Translations under genes and position numbers: made by a program
Shown: positions 37,178 to 45,260 of the stretch, piece after piece
Layout: every line of letters starts with the position of its first letter
Numbering within the stretch: the stretch's first letter is position 1
Source: Streptomyces aureus
Lineage (GTDB): Bacteria; Actinomycetota; Actinomycetes; Streptomycetales; Streptomycetaceae
DNA: 64,000 nucleotides
NCBI RefSeq assembly: GCF_000725495.1
Contig: NZ_JNZD01000002.1
Location: 248,001 to 312,000, forward strand
Reading direction: 5' to 3'
Notes under the pieces: generated by a model
What the model saw: the letters and a program-made list of their open reading frames with translations, nothing else
Told to the model about the DNA's origin: nothing
Databases searched by the model: none

Positions 37178-38800
37178 ATGACCTCGTTCCGCCCCGCCCC
37201 CGCCTGGCTGGCCGACGCCGTCTTCTACCAGATCTATCCGCAGTCGTTCGCCGACTCCGACGGCGACGGCATCGGCGACTTCGACGGGATCACCGAGCGC
37301 CTCGACCACCTCGCGTGGCTGGGCGTCAACACCGTCTGGCTCAACCCGTGCTTCGTGTCCCCGTTCGGCGACGCCGGATACGACGTCGCCGACTATCTGA
37401 ACGTCGCACCCCGCTACGGCACGTCCGAGGACCTCGCCCGTCTCGTCGACGCGGCGGGCAACCGTGGCATCCGCGTCCTGCTGGACCTCGTGGCCGGCCA
37501 CACCTCCGACCGGCATCCGTGGTTCCGGGCCGCGATGGACGACCCCGCCGACGACCGGTACATCTGGGCGCCCGAGGGACCCCGCCCGGACGGCTTCGTC
37601 CCCTCCCCCGGCACCCGCCCGGGGTCGTACCTGCCGAACTTCTTCGCCTTCCAGCCCGCCCTCAACTTCGGCTACGGGCGCGCCCGTCCGGACGAACCCT
37701 GGCGCCTGCCGGTCGACGCGCCGGGTCCGCGGGCCAACCGGGCCGCGCTGCGCACGGTGATGGACCACTGGCTGGGGCTCGGACTGGCCGGCTTCCGGGT
37801 GGACATGGCCGCCTCGCTCGTCAAGGACGACCCGGACAAGCGGGAGACGGCCGCGGTCTGGACGGAGTTGAGGCACTGGCTGGACGCGGCGCACCCGGAC
37901 GCCGTGCTGCTCTCGGAGTGGGGCGAGCCCGAGGTGTCCGTCCCCGCGGGGTTCCACGCCGACTTCTTCCTCCAGTTCGGCGGCCCCACCGACGGCCGCG
38001 CCCTGCGCTCGCTGTGGAGCAACGGCGAGGGCACGGTCAACGAGGCCTGGGATCCGCTCGACTGCTTCTTCGACGCCGCGGGCCGCGGCTCGCCGCGCCC
38101 GTTCGTGGACGCGTGGCACGGTGCGGTGACCGCGCTGGGCGACAGCGGCTTCATCGCGCTCCCGACCGCCAACCACGACTTCTCACGTCTCAACTGCGGC
38201 CCCCGCACGGCCGGTCAGCTCCCCGTCGCCTTCACCTTCCAGCTCACCTGGCCGACCCTTCCGGCGATCTACTACGGCGACGAGATCGGTATGCGCTACG
38301 TCCCGGGCCTGCCCGAGAAGGAGGGCAGTGTGCTGGGCCCGCGCTACAACCGCGCGGGCTCCCGTACGCCGATGCAGTGGGACGAGAGCCCCAACGCCGG
38401 TTTCTCCAAGGCACCGGCCGACCGGCTGTACCTCCCGCTCGACCCGTCCCCGGACCGCCCGACGGTCGCCGCCCAACGCGCCGACGACACCTCGCTCCTG
38501 CATCTCGTACGCCGCCTGATCGCGCTGCGCACGTCGACGCCGGAGCTGGGTCCGGGCGGCTCGGTCGAAGTGGTGCACGCCGGGTACCCGTTCGTGTACG
38601 TACGGGGCGGCCGCTATCTCGTCGTGGTCAACCCGGCCCGTGAAAGCGGGAGTTGCCGCGTCGAGTGGCTGCCCGGCGTCCGCCCGCTGGAGTCGGCCGG
38701 CGTCGATGTCCACGTCGGCACGGTGAGCGCCGAAGGATTCGGCTACGGCGTCTTCGAACTCACCGACGCGCGGGAGGCTTCAGTCCCCCACGCGAACTAG
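37178..38800 (+). CDS. Alpha-glucosidase / alpha-amylase-family GH13 enzyme
   Basis: 540 aa cytosolic GH13. AVFYQIYPQSFADSDGDGIGD starts the barrel. Conserved regions: DLVAGHTSDRHPW (103-115), GFRVDMAASL (205-214, nucleophile Asp209), LLSEWGEP (244-251, acid/base Glu247) and ANHDFSR (331-337, Asp334). A C-terminal beta domain follows. Region I has Gly where most family members have Asn (DxVxNH), slightly unusual. It probably releases glucose or trehalose-related sugars from oligosaccharides. No SD is visible; TATCGT at 37166-37171 sits 7 bases before the ATG, so the mRNA may be leaderless. Confidence 0.87.
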   Translation: MTSFRPAPAWLADAVFYQIYPQSFADSDGDGIGDFDGITERLDHLAWLGVNTVWLNPCFVSPFGDAGYDVADYLNVAPRYGTSEDLARLVDAAGNRGIRVLLDLVAGHTSDRHPWFRAAMDDPADDRYIWAPEGPRPDGFVPSPGTRPGSYLPNFFAFQPALNFGYGRARPDEPWRLPVDAPGPRANRAALRTVMDHWLGLGLAGFRVDMAASLVKDDPDKRETAAVWTELRHWLDAAHPDAVLLSEWGEPEVSVPAGFHADFFLQFGGPTDGRALRSLWSNGEGTVNEAWDPLDCFFDAAGRGSPRPFVDAWHGAVTALGDSGFIALPTANHDFSRLNCGPRTAGQLPVAFTFQLTWPTLPAIYYGDEIGMRYVPGLPEKEGSVLGPRYNRAGSRTPMQWDESPNAGFSKAPADRLYLPLDPSPDRPTVAAQRADDTSLLHLVRRLIALRTSTPELGPGGSVEVVHAGYPFVYVRGGRYLVVVNPARESGSCRVEWLPGVRPLESAGVDVHVGTVSAEGFGYGVFELTDAREASVPHAN

Positions 38801-38912
38801 CGGGGCGAGCCGGACACCTGGAGTGTGCGGGGGCCGACCGCGTCACGGTCGAAACGCGCGAGGGTGCCCGGCCGGAAGAGCCGTGCCGTCGCCCGGTGCG
38901 AGGTGATCACCC

Positions 38913-38987
38913 CTGGTCGAAGTCTCCGGGAACCACTTCCACCTCGTCGCCGACCCGCCGTACTCGATCCTGCGCGAGGCCCTCGCC
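38913..38987 (+). pseudogene. Hydrolase or thioesterase C-terminal remnant
   Basis: Twenty-five codons read LVEVSGNHFHLVADPPYSIL and then REALA, with the GNHFHL pattern resembling the catalytic-His segment of thioesterases and alpha/beta hydrolases. There is a stop just upstream, no start codon and no continuation after 39000. It lies in a 328-bp gap (38801-39128) where nothing else is recognised. Confidence 0.35.
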
Positions 38988-39128
38988 GCCCCGCCGCCCC
39001 GCCGCCCCGCCGCCCGGATCCTGAGGAACTCCGGGCGAGCGGTGGCGAATCGGCGGGGGGCGCCGCGACCGAGGGACGCGGTTGCGGCGTCCTCGAACCC
39101 GCCGGTCCCCGGAGCGGGCGAGGGCGGG

Positions 39129-39395
39129 TCAGCATCCCAGGCGCAGCCCGGCGAGCCAGACGTCGGGGGTGCTCGGTCCGGCTTCGGCGGGCGGGGCCAC
39201 CGGCGCGGTGGCCCCCTTCGGCCGTGCCCGGCGGGCGAGCAGGCGGCCGAGGGGGCCCCGGGCACGCGGCGCCGGGGCGGACTCCGCCGCCCGGGCCGTG
39301 TCCGCTGCGGCCTCGGCAGGGACGAGCGGGACGGCGGCGGCGTCCTGCGCCGGGAACAGCGGGGCCGACGAGGTCGTAAGGGCCGGAGCGGTCAT
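39129..39395 (-). CDS. Small Ala/Pro-rich protein under an ECF42-type promoter
   Basis: 88 aa, no signal peptide or membrane helix. It is mostly Ala/Pro, with a basic amphipathic stretch RGPLGRLLARRARPK (46-60) and a distinctive C-terminus PDVWLAGLRLGC with a single terminal cysteine. A very good SD (AGGAGGA) sits 8 bases before the ATG. It follows the ECF42 sigma gene in the same direction, and its own promoter copy (39500-39526) repeats that of the sigma operon. A short disordered N-terminus with a conserved-looking tail could be a modified peptide precursor, a sigma-linked effector or a partner of the DGPF proteins. Family unknown. Confidence 0.65.
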   Translation of the reverse strand: MTAPALTTSSAPLFPAQDAAAVPLVPAEAAADTARAAESAPAPRARGPLGRLLARRARPKGATAPVAPPAEAGPSTPDVWLAGLRLGC

Positions 39396-39459
39396 GGGAC
39401 GGTCCTCCTGGGGTGTCGCGCCGACAGGGGCTGTCTGGCAGGCCCTGGGCGGTCGGTGG

Positions 39460-39483
39460 CTCCCGGCCGGCGTCGGCCGGGAG
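39460..39483 (-). terminator. Hairpin between ECF42 sigma gene and small gene
   Basis: CTCCCGGCCG pairs perfectly with CGGCCGGGAG around GCGT (10-bp stem, 4-base loop). It lies after the sigma stop but within the leader expected from the 39500 promoter. It may terminate the sigma transcript or act as a leader element of the small gene. A smaller hairpin (GACAG-GGG-CTGTC, 39423-39435) follows. Confidence 0.55.
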
Positions 39484-39499
39484 GTCGTCTCACCCCACC

Positions 39500-39526
39500 G
39501 ACGAAGACGCCCTACGCCGATCGACA
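39500..39526 (-). promoter_or_regulatory. ECF42-type promoter of the small gene
   Basis: Minus-strand TGTCGA (39526-39521), 17 bp, then CGTC (39503-39500), continuing CGTCGGTGGGGTG. The -35/-10 pair matches the TGTCGA and CGTC motifs reported for ECF42 targets. The 13-base block starting at the -10 is identical to that at 41906. The -35 overlaps the last codons of the sigma gene. Confidence 0.7.
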
Positions 39527-40786
39527 CTCCGCGAGCCGCTTTTCCAGAAATCTCCGCTCGGCCGCGTTCTCCACCAGGTCGAGGGCGCGTCCGTAGGCTT
39601 CGGCGGCCTCCCCCGTGCGTCCGGCTCGGCGGAGCAGGTCCGCGCGGGTCGCGGGGAGCAGGTGGTACGTGTCCAGCTCGCCCTCCGCCTCCAGTTCGGC
39701 GACCAGGGCGAGCCCGGCGTCGGGTCCGTCCGCCATGCCCACGGCGACCGCCCGGTTGAGCCGGACCACGGCCGAGGGCACGAAGCGACGCAGCTCGCCG
39801 TAGAGGCCGGCGATGTCGGCCCAGTCGGTCTCCTCGGCGGTGGCCGCGGTGGTGTGACAGGCGGCGATCGCGGCCTGGATCTGGTACGGGCCCGGGCGTC
39901 CGCGGCGCAGGGCGGTCTCCAGCAGCGCGGCCCCCTCGTCCGCCTCGGCGGTGTCCCAGGCCGTACGGTCCTGGTCCTCCAGCGTCACCAGTTCGCCGGA
40001 GGCGTCGACGCGGGTGCCGCGGCGGGCGTCGTGGAGCAGCAACAGCGCGAGCAGGCCGAGGACTTCGGGCTCGTCCGGCATCAGACGGGCCAGGACCCGG
40101 GCGAGGCGGATCGCCTCCGCGGAGAGGTTCGCGCGGGTGAGATCGGCGCCGGCCGTGGCCGCGTACCCCTCGTTGAAGAGCAGGTAGAGGACGCCGAGGA
40201 CACCGGTGGTGCGCTCGGGCAGGAGGTGCGCGGGCGGTACGCGGTAGGGGATGCCCGCGTTCTGGATCTTCCGCTTGGCACGCACGAGCCGCTGGGCCAT
40301 CGTGGCCTCGGGGACCAGGAAGGCGCGCGCGATCTCGGGCGTGGTCAGCCCGGCCAGGGTGCGCAGGGTGAGCGCCACCCGGGCCTCGATGGCGAGCGCC
40401 GGGTGGCAGCAGGTGAAGATCAGCCGCAGCCGGTCGTCGCCCACTCCGCTGTCGTCGTCCGGGTCCGCGAACGGATCGTAGGCTCTGTTCGGGTCGTAGG
40501 GACCGTCGTCGCGTGCCGACACCGCCACCTCCCGCAGTTTGCGTGCGCCGACCGCCTCGCGGCGCAGCACGTCCAGGGCCCGGTTGCGCGCGGTCGTGGT
40601 CAGCCAGGCGCCGGGGCGGCGCGGTACTCCGTCGCGCCGCCACCGGTCGAGCGCCTGGGCGAAGGCGTCCTGCGCGCACTCCTCGGCGAGGTCCCAGTCG
40701 CCGGTCACCCTGATCAGGGTGGCGACGACCTGGCCCCACTCCTCACGGAAGGCGGCCGCGACCGCCTCCTCGGCACCGTCGTTCAT
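39512..40786 (-). CDS. ECF42-group RNA polymerase sigma factor with C-terminal TPR-like domain
   Basis: 424 aa. Region 2: [41 protein letters not shown], with [15 protein letters not shown]. Region 4 sits near 145-195: [31 protein letters not shown]. The remainder is a long helical DUF6596/TPR-like extension ending in [13 protein letters not shown], diagnostic of the ECF42 group, which has no classical anti-sigma factor; the extension is thought to control activity. The ATG overlaps the stop of the DGPF gene (ATGA). It probably drives its own operon and the small gene downstream. Confidence 0.9.
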   Translation of the reverse strand: MNDGAEEAVAAAFREEWGQVVATLIRVTGDWDLAEECAQDAFAQALDRWRRDGVPRRPGAWLTTTARNRALDVLRREAVGARKLREVAVSARDDGPYDPNRAYDPFADPDDDSGVGDDRLRLIFTCCHPALAIEARVALTLRTLAGLTTPEIARAFLVPEATMAQRLVRAKRKIQNAGIPYRVPPAHLLPERTTGVLGVLYLLFNEGYAATAGADLTRANLSAEAIRLARVLARLMPDEPEVLGLLALLLLHDARRGTRVDASGELVTLEDQDRTAWDTAEADEGAALLETALRRGRPGPYQIQAAIAACHTTAATAEETDWADIAGLYGELRRFVPSAVVRLNRAVAVGMADGPDAGLALVAELEAEGELDTYHLLPATRADLLRRAGRTGEAAEAYGRALDLVENAAERRFLEKRLAECRSA

Positions 40787-41124
40787 TCCCAGACCGGCCG
40801 CACCTCGACCGAGCCGCCGCCCAGCGCCGCCGGATGCCGGGACGCGAGGGCGATGGCCTCGTCGAGGTCGGCGACCTCGATGATGTCGATGCCCGCGATG
40901 TACTCCTTCGTCTCGGCGAACGGGCCGTCGCTGAGCAGGACGTCGTCGCCCCGGACCCGGACGGTGGTGGCGTCGCTCGCGGGCCGCAGCCGGGCGCCGC
41001 CCTTCACGATGTCGCGCTCGCGCACCTCCTGGATGTACGCGGCGAACCGGGGGTCGTCGGCGATCTGCTCCGGGGCGAGTTCCTCGCCGTCGACCGGAGT
41101 GCAGATGAACAGGGCGTACTTCAT
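40783..41124 (-). CDS. YCII-related DGPF protein
   Basis: 113 aa ferredoxin-like fold. [10 protein letters not shown] starts it and [20 protein letters not shown] carries the DGPF motif that names the family; the last block is [28 protein letters not shown] proteins are the usual partners of ECF42 sigma factors; their biochemical role is not established, though YciI relatives have a conserved His/Asp pair. ATGA overlaps on both sides show tight coupling in the operon. Confidence 0.9.
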   Translation of the reverse strand: MKYALFICTPVDGEELAPEQIADDPRFAAYIQEVRERDIVKGGARLRPASDATTVRVRGDDVLLSDGPFAETKEYIAGIDIIEVADLDEAIALASRHPAALGGGSVEVRPVWE

Positions 41125-41867
41125 GACCGGCCCTCTCCGGCGGGCGGGAGGCCCGCGTCCGACGGGACGGAGGTGTGCTGGTGGACGATCCGCCAGCGGT
41201 CGGCGGCCGCGCGGTAGCCGGTGGTGACGCGCGCGGTGGTGTCCAGGGTGGTGCCGTCGGCCAGCGGGGCTCGCAGGCGGACCAGGGCGTGACCGAAGGC
41301 GACGCTCTCGTCGATCCGCAGCCGGAAGTCGAGCACCTCGCGGTCGACGGGGCCGGCGAGCCGGGAGAACCACTCCTCCTGGGCCTTGCGCAGGGCGTCG
41401 GCGCCGCTCTGGTCCGGGCCGCTCACGGGGTGGAACACCTCGACGTCGGGGGCGTAGCAAGCCATCAGCGCGTCGAGGTCGCGGGCGCGGAGGGCCTCCG
41501 TGAGCCGGTCGTCGAGCCGGCGGATCTGCGTTTCGGCGTCCTCGTCGTCCCAGAACGGGCGGATCTCCATGGCGCCGATCGTCGCGACGGGGTGCTTCGC
41601 GGCGGCTTCGATCGCCTCTTCCATGGTGGCGCATTCGAGGATGTCGAAGCCGGCGACGTACTCCTTCGTCTCGGCGAACGGGCCGTCGGTGCGCAGCACT
41701 TCACCGTCGCGCACCCGGACGGTGACCGCGTCGGCGGGCAGCCGGAGCCGGTGGCCGTGCAGCCGGACGCCGCGCTCGGCACCCAGTTCCTCGACCCAGG
41801 GTTCGACGGGCGCCATCCCGGACGCGTCGGCGGTGTCGTCGCCGCACACCAGCAGCATGTACTTCAT
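41121..41867 (-). CDS. DGPF domain fused to a SnoaL-like domain
   Basis: 248 aa. Residues 1-108 are a DGPF/YCII domain ([51 protein letters not shown]). Residues 115-240 are an NTF2-fold ([40 protein letters not shown]). It is the first gene of the ECF42 operon, with SD GGAGG and a promoter 40-65 bases upstream. The fusion links the DGPF module to a small-ligand pocket, suggesting the pair binds or modifies a metabolite. Confidence 0.88.
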   Translation of the reverse strand: MKYMLLVCGDDTADASGMAPVEPWVEELGAERGVRLHGHRLRLPADAVTVRVRDGEVLRTDGPFAETKEYVAGFDILECATMEEAIEAAAKHPVATIGAMEIRPFWDDEDAETQIRRLDDRLTEALRARDLDALMACYAPDVEVFHPVSGPDQSGADALRKAQEEWFSRLAGPVDREVLDFRLRIDESVAFGHALVRLRAPLADGTTLDTTARVTTGYRAAADRWRIVHQHTSVPSDAGLPPAGEGRS

Positions 41868-41905
41868 GGTTCCTCCAGGTCCTCGTGAGCTTCCTACACC
41901 CCACC

Positions 41906-41932
41906 GACGGACGGCACCCGGGCGGATCGACA
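41906..41932 (-). promoter_or_regulatory. ECF42-type promoter of the DGPF-sigma operon
   Basis: Minus-strand TGTCGA (41932-41927), 17 bp, CGTC (41909-41906), followed by GGTGGGGTG. It fits the ECF42 consensus and shares 13 bases with the promoter at 39500. The expected start point gives a leader of roughly 30 bases. Implies autoregulation of the sigma factor. Confidence 0.75.
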
Positions 41933-41938
41933 CCTCGG

Positions 41939-41955
41939 CCGGAAATTTTTTCCGG
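41939..41955 (-). promoter_or_regulatory. AT-centred palindrome upstream of ECF42 promoter
   Basis: CCGGAAA-TTT-TTTCCGG, perfect 7-bp arms, 6 bases beyond the -35 element. The T/A run is unusual for this window. It may be an UP-like element, a binding site for a second regulator, or a terminator for the P450 gene, whose stop lies upstream at 42041 in the same direction. Confidence 0.45.
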
Positions 41956-42040
41956 AGTCTTCCGACCGTGGTCGACCGGCGTCTCCGGACCCCGGCTCAC
42001 GGGCCCTTCCTCCCGGGCGCCGCCCGCCGCCCGTACCCCG

Positions 42041-43294
42041 TCAGACGCGGGAGGTACCCGGTCGTACGGGAAGGACCTGGACGCTGTTGCCGACGAAGCT
42101 GGCCTGCTGGGTGAGCTCCGCCTCGGACACGGCGAGGTCGAGGTCGGGGAAGCGGGTGAACAGACGCTCCAGGGCGACGGTGGCCTCCATCCGGGCGAGC
42201 GGCGCGCCGAGGCAGTAGTGGGCGCCGTGTCCGAGGGAGAGGTTGCGGGCGGCGCCGGGCCTGCCGGGGCGGGTGACGTCGAAGCGGTCGGCGTCCGGCC
42301 CGTGGGCCGACGGGTCGCGGCCCGCGGCCGAGTAACCGGCGAGGACGGGTGTGCCCTGGGGAATGACCGTCCCGCCGACGGTCAGGTCGCGCACCGGGTA
42401 GCGGAACGGGAAGTAGCTGACGGGGGCGTCCCAGCGCAGGGTCTCGTCCACCACGTCCCCCCAGCTCGCCTCGCCCTTGAGGACCGACTCCAGCTGGTCC
42501 CGGTGCCCGCACAGCGCGCGGACGGCGTTGGTGATCAGATTGAGCGTGGTCTCGTGCCCGGCGATGATCATGAGGACCAGCGTGCCGATGAGCTCCAGCT
42601 GGCTGAGCCGGTCGCCGTCCTCCTCGCGGGCGGCGATCAGCGCGCTGGTGAGGTCGTCCCCGGGGTTTTCCGTCCGGGCGGCCGCGACGGCGCCGAGGAC
42701 TGCGACCAGTTCGCGGTTGGCGGCGACGGCCTGTTCGGGGCCGATGTCGGTGGCGACGACCTGGTTCGTCAGATGGTGGAGCTGGTCGCGGTACTCGGCG
42801 TCCACGCCGAGGAGTTCGCCGATGACGCCCATCGGCAGCGGGAGGGCGAAGTGCTCGCGCAGATCGGCCGCTCCCCCGCCGTCCCGGGCGGCCGCGTCCA
42901 GTCCGTCGAGCAGGCGCGAGGTCAACTCTTCGATGCGGGGCCGCAGTTCCTCGACGCGTCGGGCGGTGAACGCCTTGCTGACGAGGGAGCGCAGCCGCCG
43001 GTGGTCCTCGCCGTCGGCGGTCGTCATGCCCTGCACGGTGGCGAAGGTCATCAGGGGCCAGCCGGCGGTTATGCGCCCTTCGCGCAGGGCCGTGAAGTGC
43101 CGGGCGTCCTTGGCGACATCGGGGTGTGCGAGGAATTCCTTGAGCGCCTCGTGCCCGAGCACCACCGCGCCCTCCACCTCGCCGGGCAGCACCACCGTGG
43201 CGACGGCGCCCCGGGCGAGGAGCCGCGCGTTGTCGGCGTGCGGGCAGCGGCCCGCGGGGTCCATGCGGTGCGGCGTGACGGGCGAGGTGTCCAC
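42041..43294 (-). CDS. Cytochrome P450
   Basis: 417 aa, CYP105/107-like bacterial class I P450. The I-helix is LMIIAGHETT (241-250), the ExxR pair is ETLR (284-287), and the heme loop LGHGAHYCLGAPLAR holds Cys361. It hydroxylates an unknown substrate and needs ferredoxin and reductase from elsewhere; no ferredoxin gene is adjacent. The GTG at 43294 has AAGGAG 7 bases upstream. A much longer in-frame ORF adds a hydrolase remnant upstream and is rejected. Confidence 0.93.
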   Translation of the reverse strand: MDTSPVTPHRMDPAGRCPHADNARLLARGAVATVVLPGEVEGAVVLGHEALKEFLAHPDVAKDARHFTALREGRITAGWPLMTFATVQGMTTADGEDHRRLRSLVSKAFTARRVEELRPRIEELTSRLLDGLDAAARDGGGAADLREHFALPLPMGVIGELLGVDAEYRDQLHHLTNQVVATDIGPEQAVAANRELVAVLGAVAAARTENPGDDLTSALIAAREEDGDRLSQLELIGTLVLMIIAGHETTLNLITNAVRALCGHRDQLESVLKGEASWGDVVDETLRWDAPVSYFPFRYPVRDLTVGGTVIPQGTPVLAGYSAAGRDPSAHGPDADRFDVTRPGRPGAARNLSLGHGAHYCLGAPLARMEATVALERLFTRFPDLDLAVSEAELTQQASFVGNSVQVLPVRPGTSRV

Positions 43295-43375
43295 CGTGTT
43301 CTCCTTGCTGCTGGGCCGAGTTGAGGGTCGTACGACGCCGGCGGGCGCCGCTCGAAGATCGATTCTGCCCGCTCG

Positions 43376-43580
43376 GAGCAGCGTGCGCAGCACCTCGGCG
43401 AAGCCCTTCGGATGCGTCAGGTTGCCGTTGTGGCCGCCGGGGAAGTGGACGGGTGCGACACCGAGGCCCGCGGCCGGTTCCTCGGCGCAGCGGTAGTCGA
43501 ACATCTGGCGTGGCGTGGTGCGTCCGGCCGCCGGGACGACACGGACCGGCCCGCGCGCGAGGGCGGCGATCTCGTCCGGG
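43376..43580 (-). pseudogene. Alpha/beta hydrolase C-terminal remnant
   Basis: Minus-strand frame reads DEIAALARGPVRVVPAAGRT, then QMFDYRCAEEPAAGLG, then VHFPGGHNGNLTHPKGFAEV: the last sheet strand, helix and catalytic His of an alpha/beta hydrolase. The rest of the enzyme is absent upstream. The frame continues without a stop into the P450 gene. Confidence 0.5.
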
Positions 43581-43773
43581 CCGAGGTCGCGGCCACCCCG
43601 ATCGACACGGCACTCGCGGCCGCGCCCGGCACCGAGGACGGCGCGGAGATCGTCGAGACGGTGGCCCTCCTGGAGCGCCTCGCCGTCCGCCGGTCTCCAG
43701 GGCGACCGCCTACGGCCAGCGCCCAGAGCGCGCCCTGAGACGCGGATCACGTCACCATCCGCCCAACCCGTGG

Positions 43774-44032
43774 TAGTCTCCGAACAGCACTCGTGTACGC
43801 CTCCTTTCTCAGGCGCCGGTGCCAGTTCGTCTCTCTCGCTGATACACCGTCGATTCCGGCGTGTGGTCCAGCGTTTCGGCACCACCTCTCGCGGACGACC
43901 GGGTCATCCCCCGTCGTGGCCGAGGTGTTGTTCCCGCCGCTCCGGGCGCGCCACGCGCAGCCCTGATTCCTCGCGGCCCCTCCCCCCTGTTTCCCGCATG
44001 TCCATGCGATCCCGTCCTCGAGAGGACATCCC
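43774..44032 (+). promoter_or_regulatory. Promoter and long pyrimidine-rich leader of the rho paralogue
   Basis: TAGTCT at 43774-43779 is a plausible -10, giving a leader of about 245 bases. The first 90 bases (43795-43885) are rich in C and T with few G runs, e.g. CGCCTCCTTTCTC and GTCTCTCTCGCTGATACACC. Such a stretch resembles a Rho loading (rut) site and suggests autoregulation. No SD is obvious beyond GAGAGG near 44020. Confidence 0.35.
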
Positions 44033-45172
44033 ATGACCACCACACTCGAACACCCCCCCGTACAGCAGCGGCCGCAGACGCGGCCCGTCGTCGGTGTCCT
44101 CGACATCGACGGCAACGGGAAGGGGCACCTGCGCTCGCCGCGGCTCCTCCCGTCCCCCGACGACCTCCAGGTCCCCGCCACGCTGATCCGCCGTCACGGA
44201 CTGCGCAAGGGCGACACCCTGGAAGGACTGCGCGGAGGCCCCCGGGTCCTCGCCGAGATCGAACGGATCAACGGCCGTACGCCCGAAGCGCTGCGGCGCC
44301 GACCGCACTTCAAGGACCTCACCCCGCTGCACCCGCGCGACCGGCTCCGCCTGGAGCACCCCGCGAGCGGGCCGACCGGACGCGTCATGGACCTGATGGC
44401 CCCCGTGGGCAAGGGCCAGCGCGGTCTGATCGTCGCCCCGCCCAAGACCGGCAAGACGGTCCTGCTCCAGCAGATCGCCGCCGCCGTGGCCGGCAACCAT
44501 CCCGAGGCCCGTCTGATGGTGCTGCTGCTCGACGAACGCCCCGAGGAAGTCACCGACATGCGGCGCTCCGTGCGCGGCGAGGTGTACGCCTCCACGTTCG
44601 ACCAGACACCCCGGCAGCACATCGCGCTCGCCGAGCTCGTGATCGAGCGGGCCAAGCGGCTCGTCGAGGCGGGCGAGGACGTCGTGATCCTGCTCGACTC
44701 GCTCACCCGGCTGTGCCGGGCGCACAACAACGCGGCCGCCGCGGGCGGGCGCACCCTCAGCGGCGGTGTCGACGCCTCCGCCCTCCAGGGCCCCAAGCGG
44801 CTGTTCGGCGCCGCGCGTCTGACCGAGGAGGCCGGTTCGCTGACGATTCTCGCCACCGCTCTGGTCGACACCGGCTCCCGCGCCGACGGCTTCTTCTTCG
44901 AGGAGCTCAAGGGCACCGGCAACATGGAGCTCCGACTCGACCGGTCCCTCGCCGACCGGCGTGTCTTCCCGGCCGTCGACATCGGCCCCTCCGGCACCCG
45001 CCGGGAGGAACTCCTGCTCCCCGCCGCCGAGTTGGCGGCCGTACGAGGCCTGCGCCGGGCCCTGCTGACCCGGGACGGACAGACCGGTCTGGAGACGCTC
45101 CTGGAGCGACTGCGCGCCACCCCCGACAACGCCGCCTTCCTGCGCCTCGTCCAGCCCACCCTGCCGTCCTGA
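44033..45172 (+). CDS. Transcription termination factor Rho, short paralogue
   Basis: 379 aa. A cold-shock-like RNA-binding region contains LPSPDDLQVPATLIRRHGL (39-57), matching the primary RNA site of E. coli Rho. Walker A APPKTGKT (135-142), then LLLDERPEEVTDM, LDSLTRLCRAHN (Walker B and Q-loop region), LSGGVDASALQGPKRLFGAA, and GFFFEELKGTGNMEL (R-loop) follow in order. It is a complete ATPase motor. Streptomyces housekeeping Rho is much larger, with a long disordered basic N-terminal insertion. This copy lacks it, so it is a second, shorter Rho with perhaps a specialised target set. Confidence 0.9.
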   Translation: MTTTLEHPPVQQRPQTRPVVGVLDIDGNGKGHLRSPRLLPSPDDLQVPATLIRRHGLRKGDTLEGLRGGPRVLAEIERINGRTPEALRRRPHFKDLTPLHPRDRLRLEHPASGPTGRVMDLMAPVGKGQRGLIVAPPKTGKTVLLQQIAAAVAGNHPEARLMVLLLDERPEEVTDMRRSVRGEVYASTFDQTPRQHIALAELVIERAKRLVEAGEDVVILLDSLTRLCRAHNNAAAAGGRTLSGGVDASALQGPKRLFGAARLTEEAGSLTILATALVDTGSRADGFFFEELKGTGNMELRLDRSLADRRVFPAVDIGPSGTRREELLLPAAELAAVRGLRRALLTRDGQTGLETLLERLRATPDNAAFLRLVQPTLPS

Positions 45173-45260
45173 CCCCCGCGCCTGCGGCATCCGGGTGCTC
45201 GACGGCTCCGCTCGGCCCGGCCACCCCGGCGTGTCGCGCGTCCGTTCCTACGTTTGCGGT

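Noticed and set aside
43412..43738. Plus-strand frame ending ATPIDTALAAAPGTEDGAEIV region
   Set aside because: Peptide looks ordered for a short span but is antisense to the hydrolase remnant and lacks a start with SD; not supported as a gene.
42041..43885. A 614-codon hydrolase-P450 fusion ORF
   Set aside because: The first 197 residues are low complexity plus a hydrolase end without start; a GTG with AAGGAG at 43294 begins a normal-length P450.
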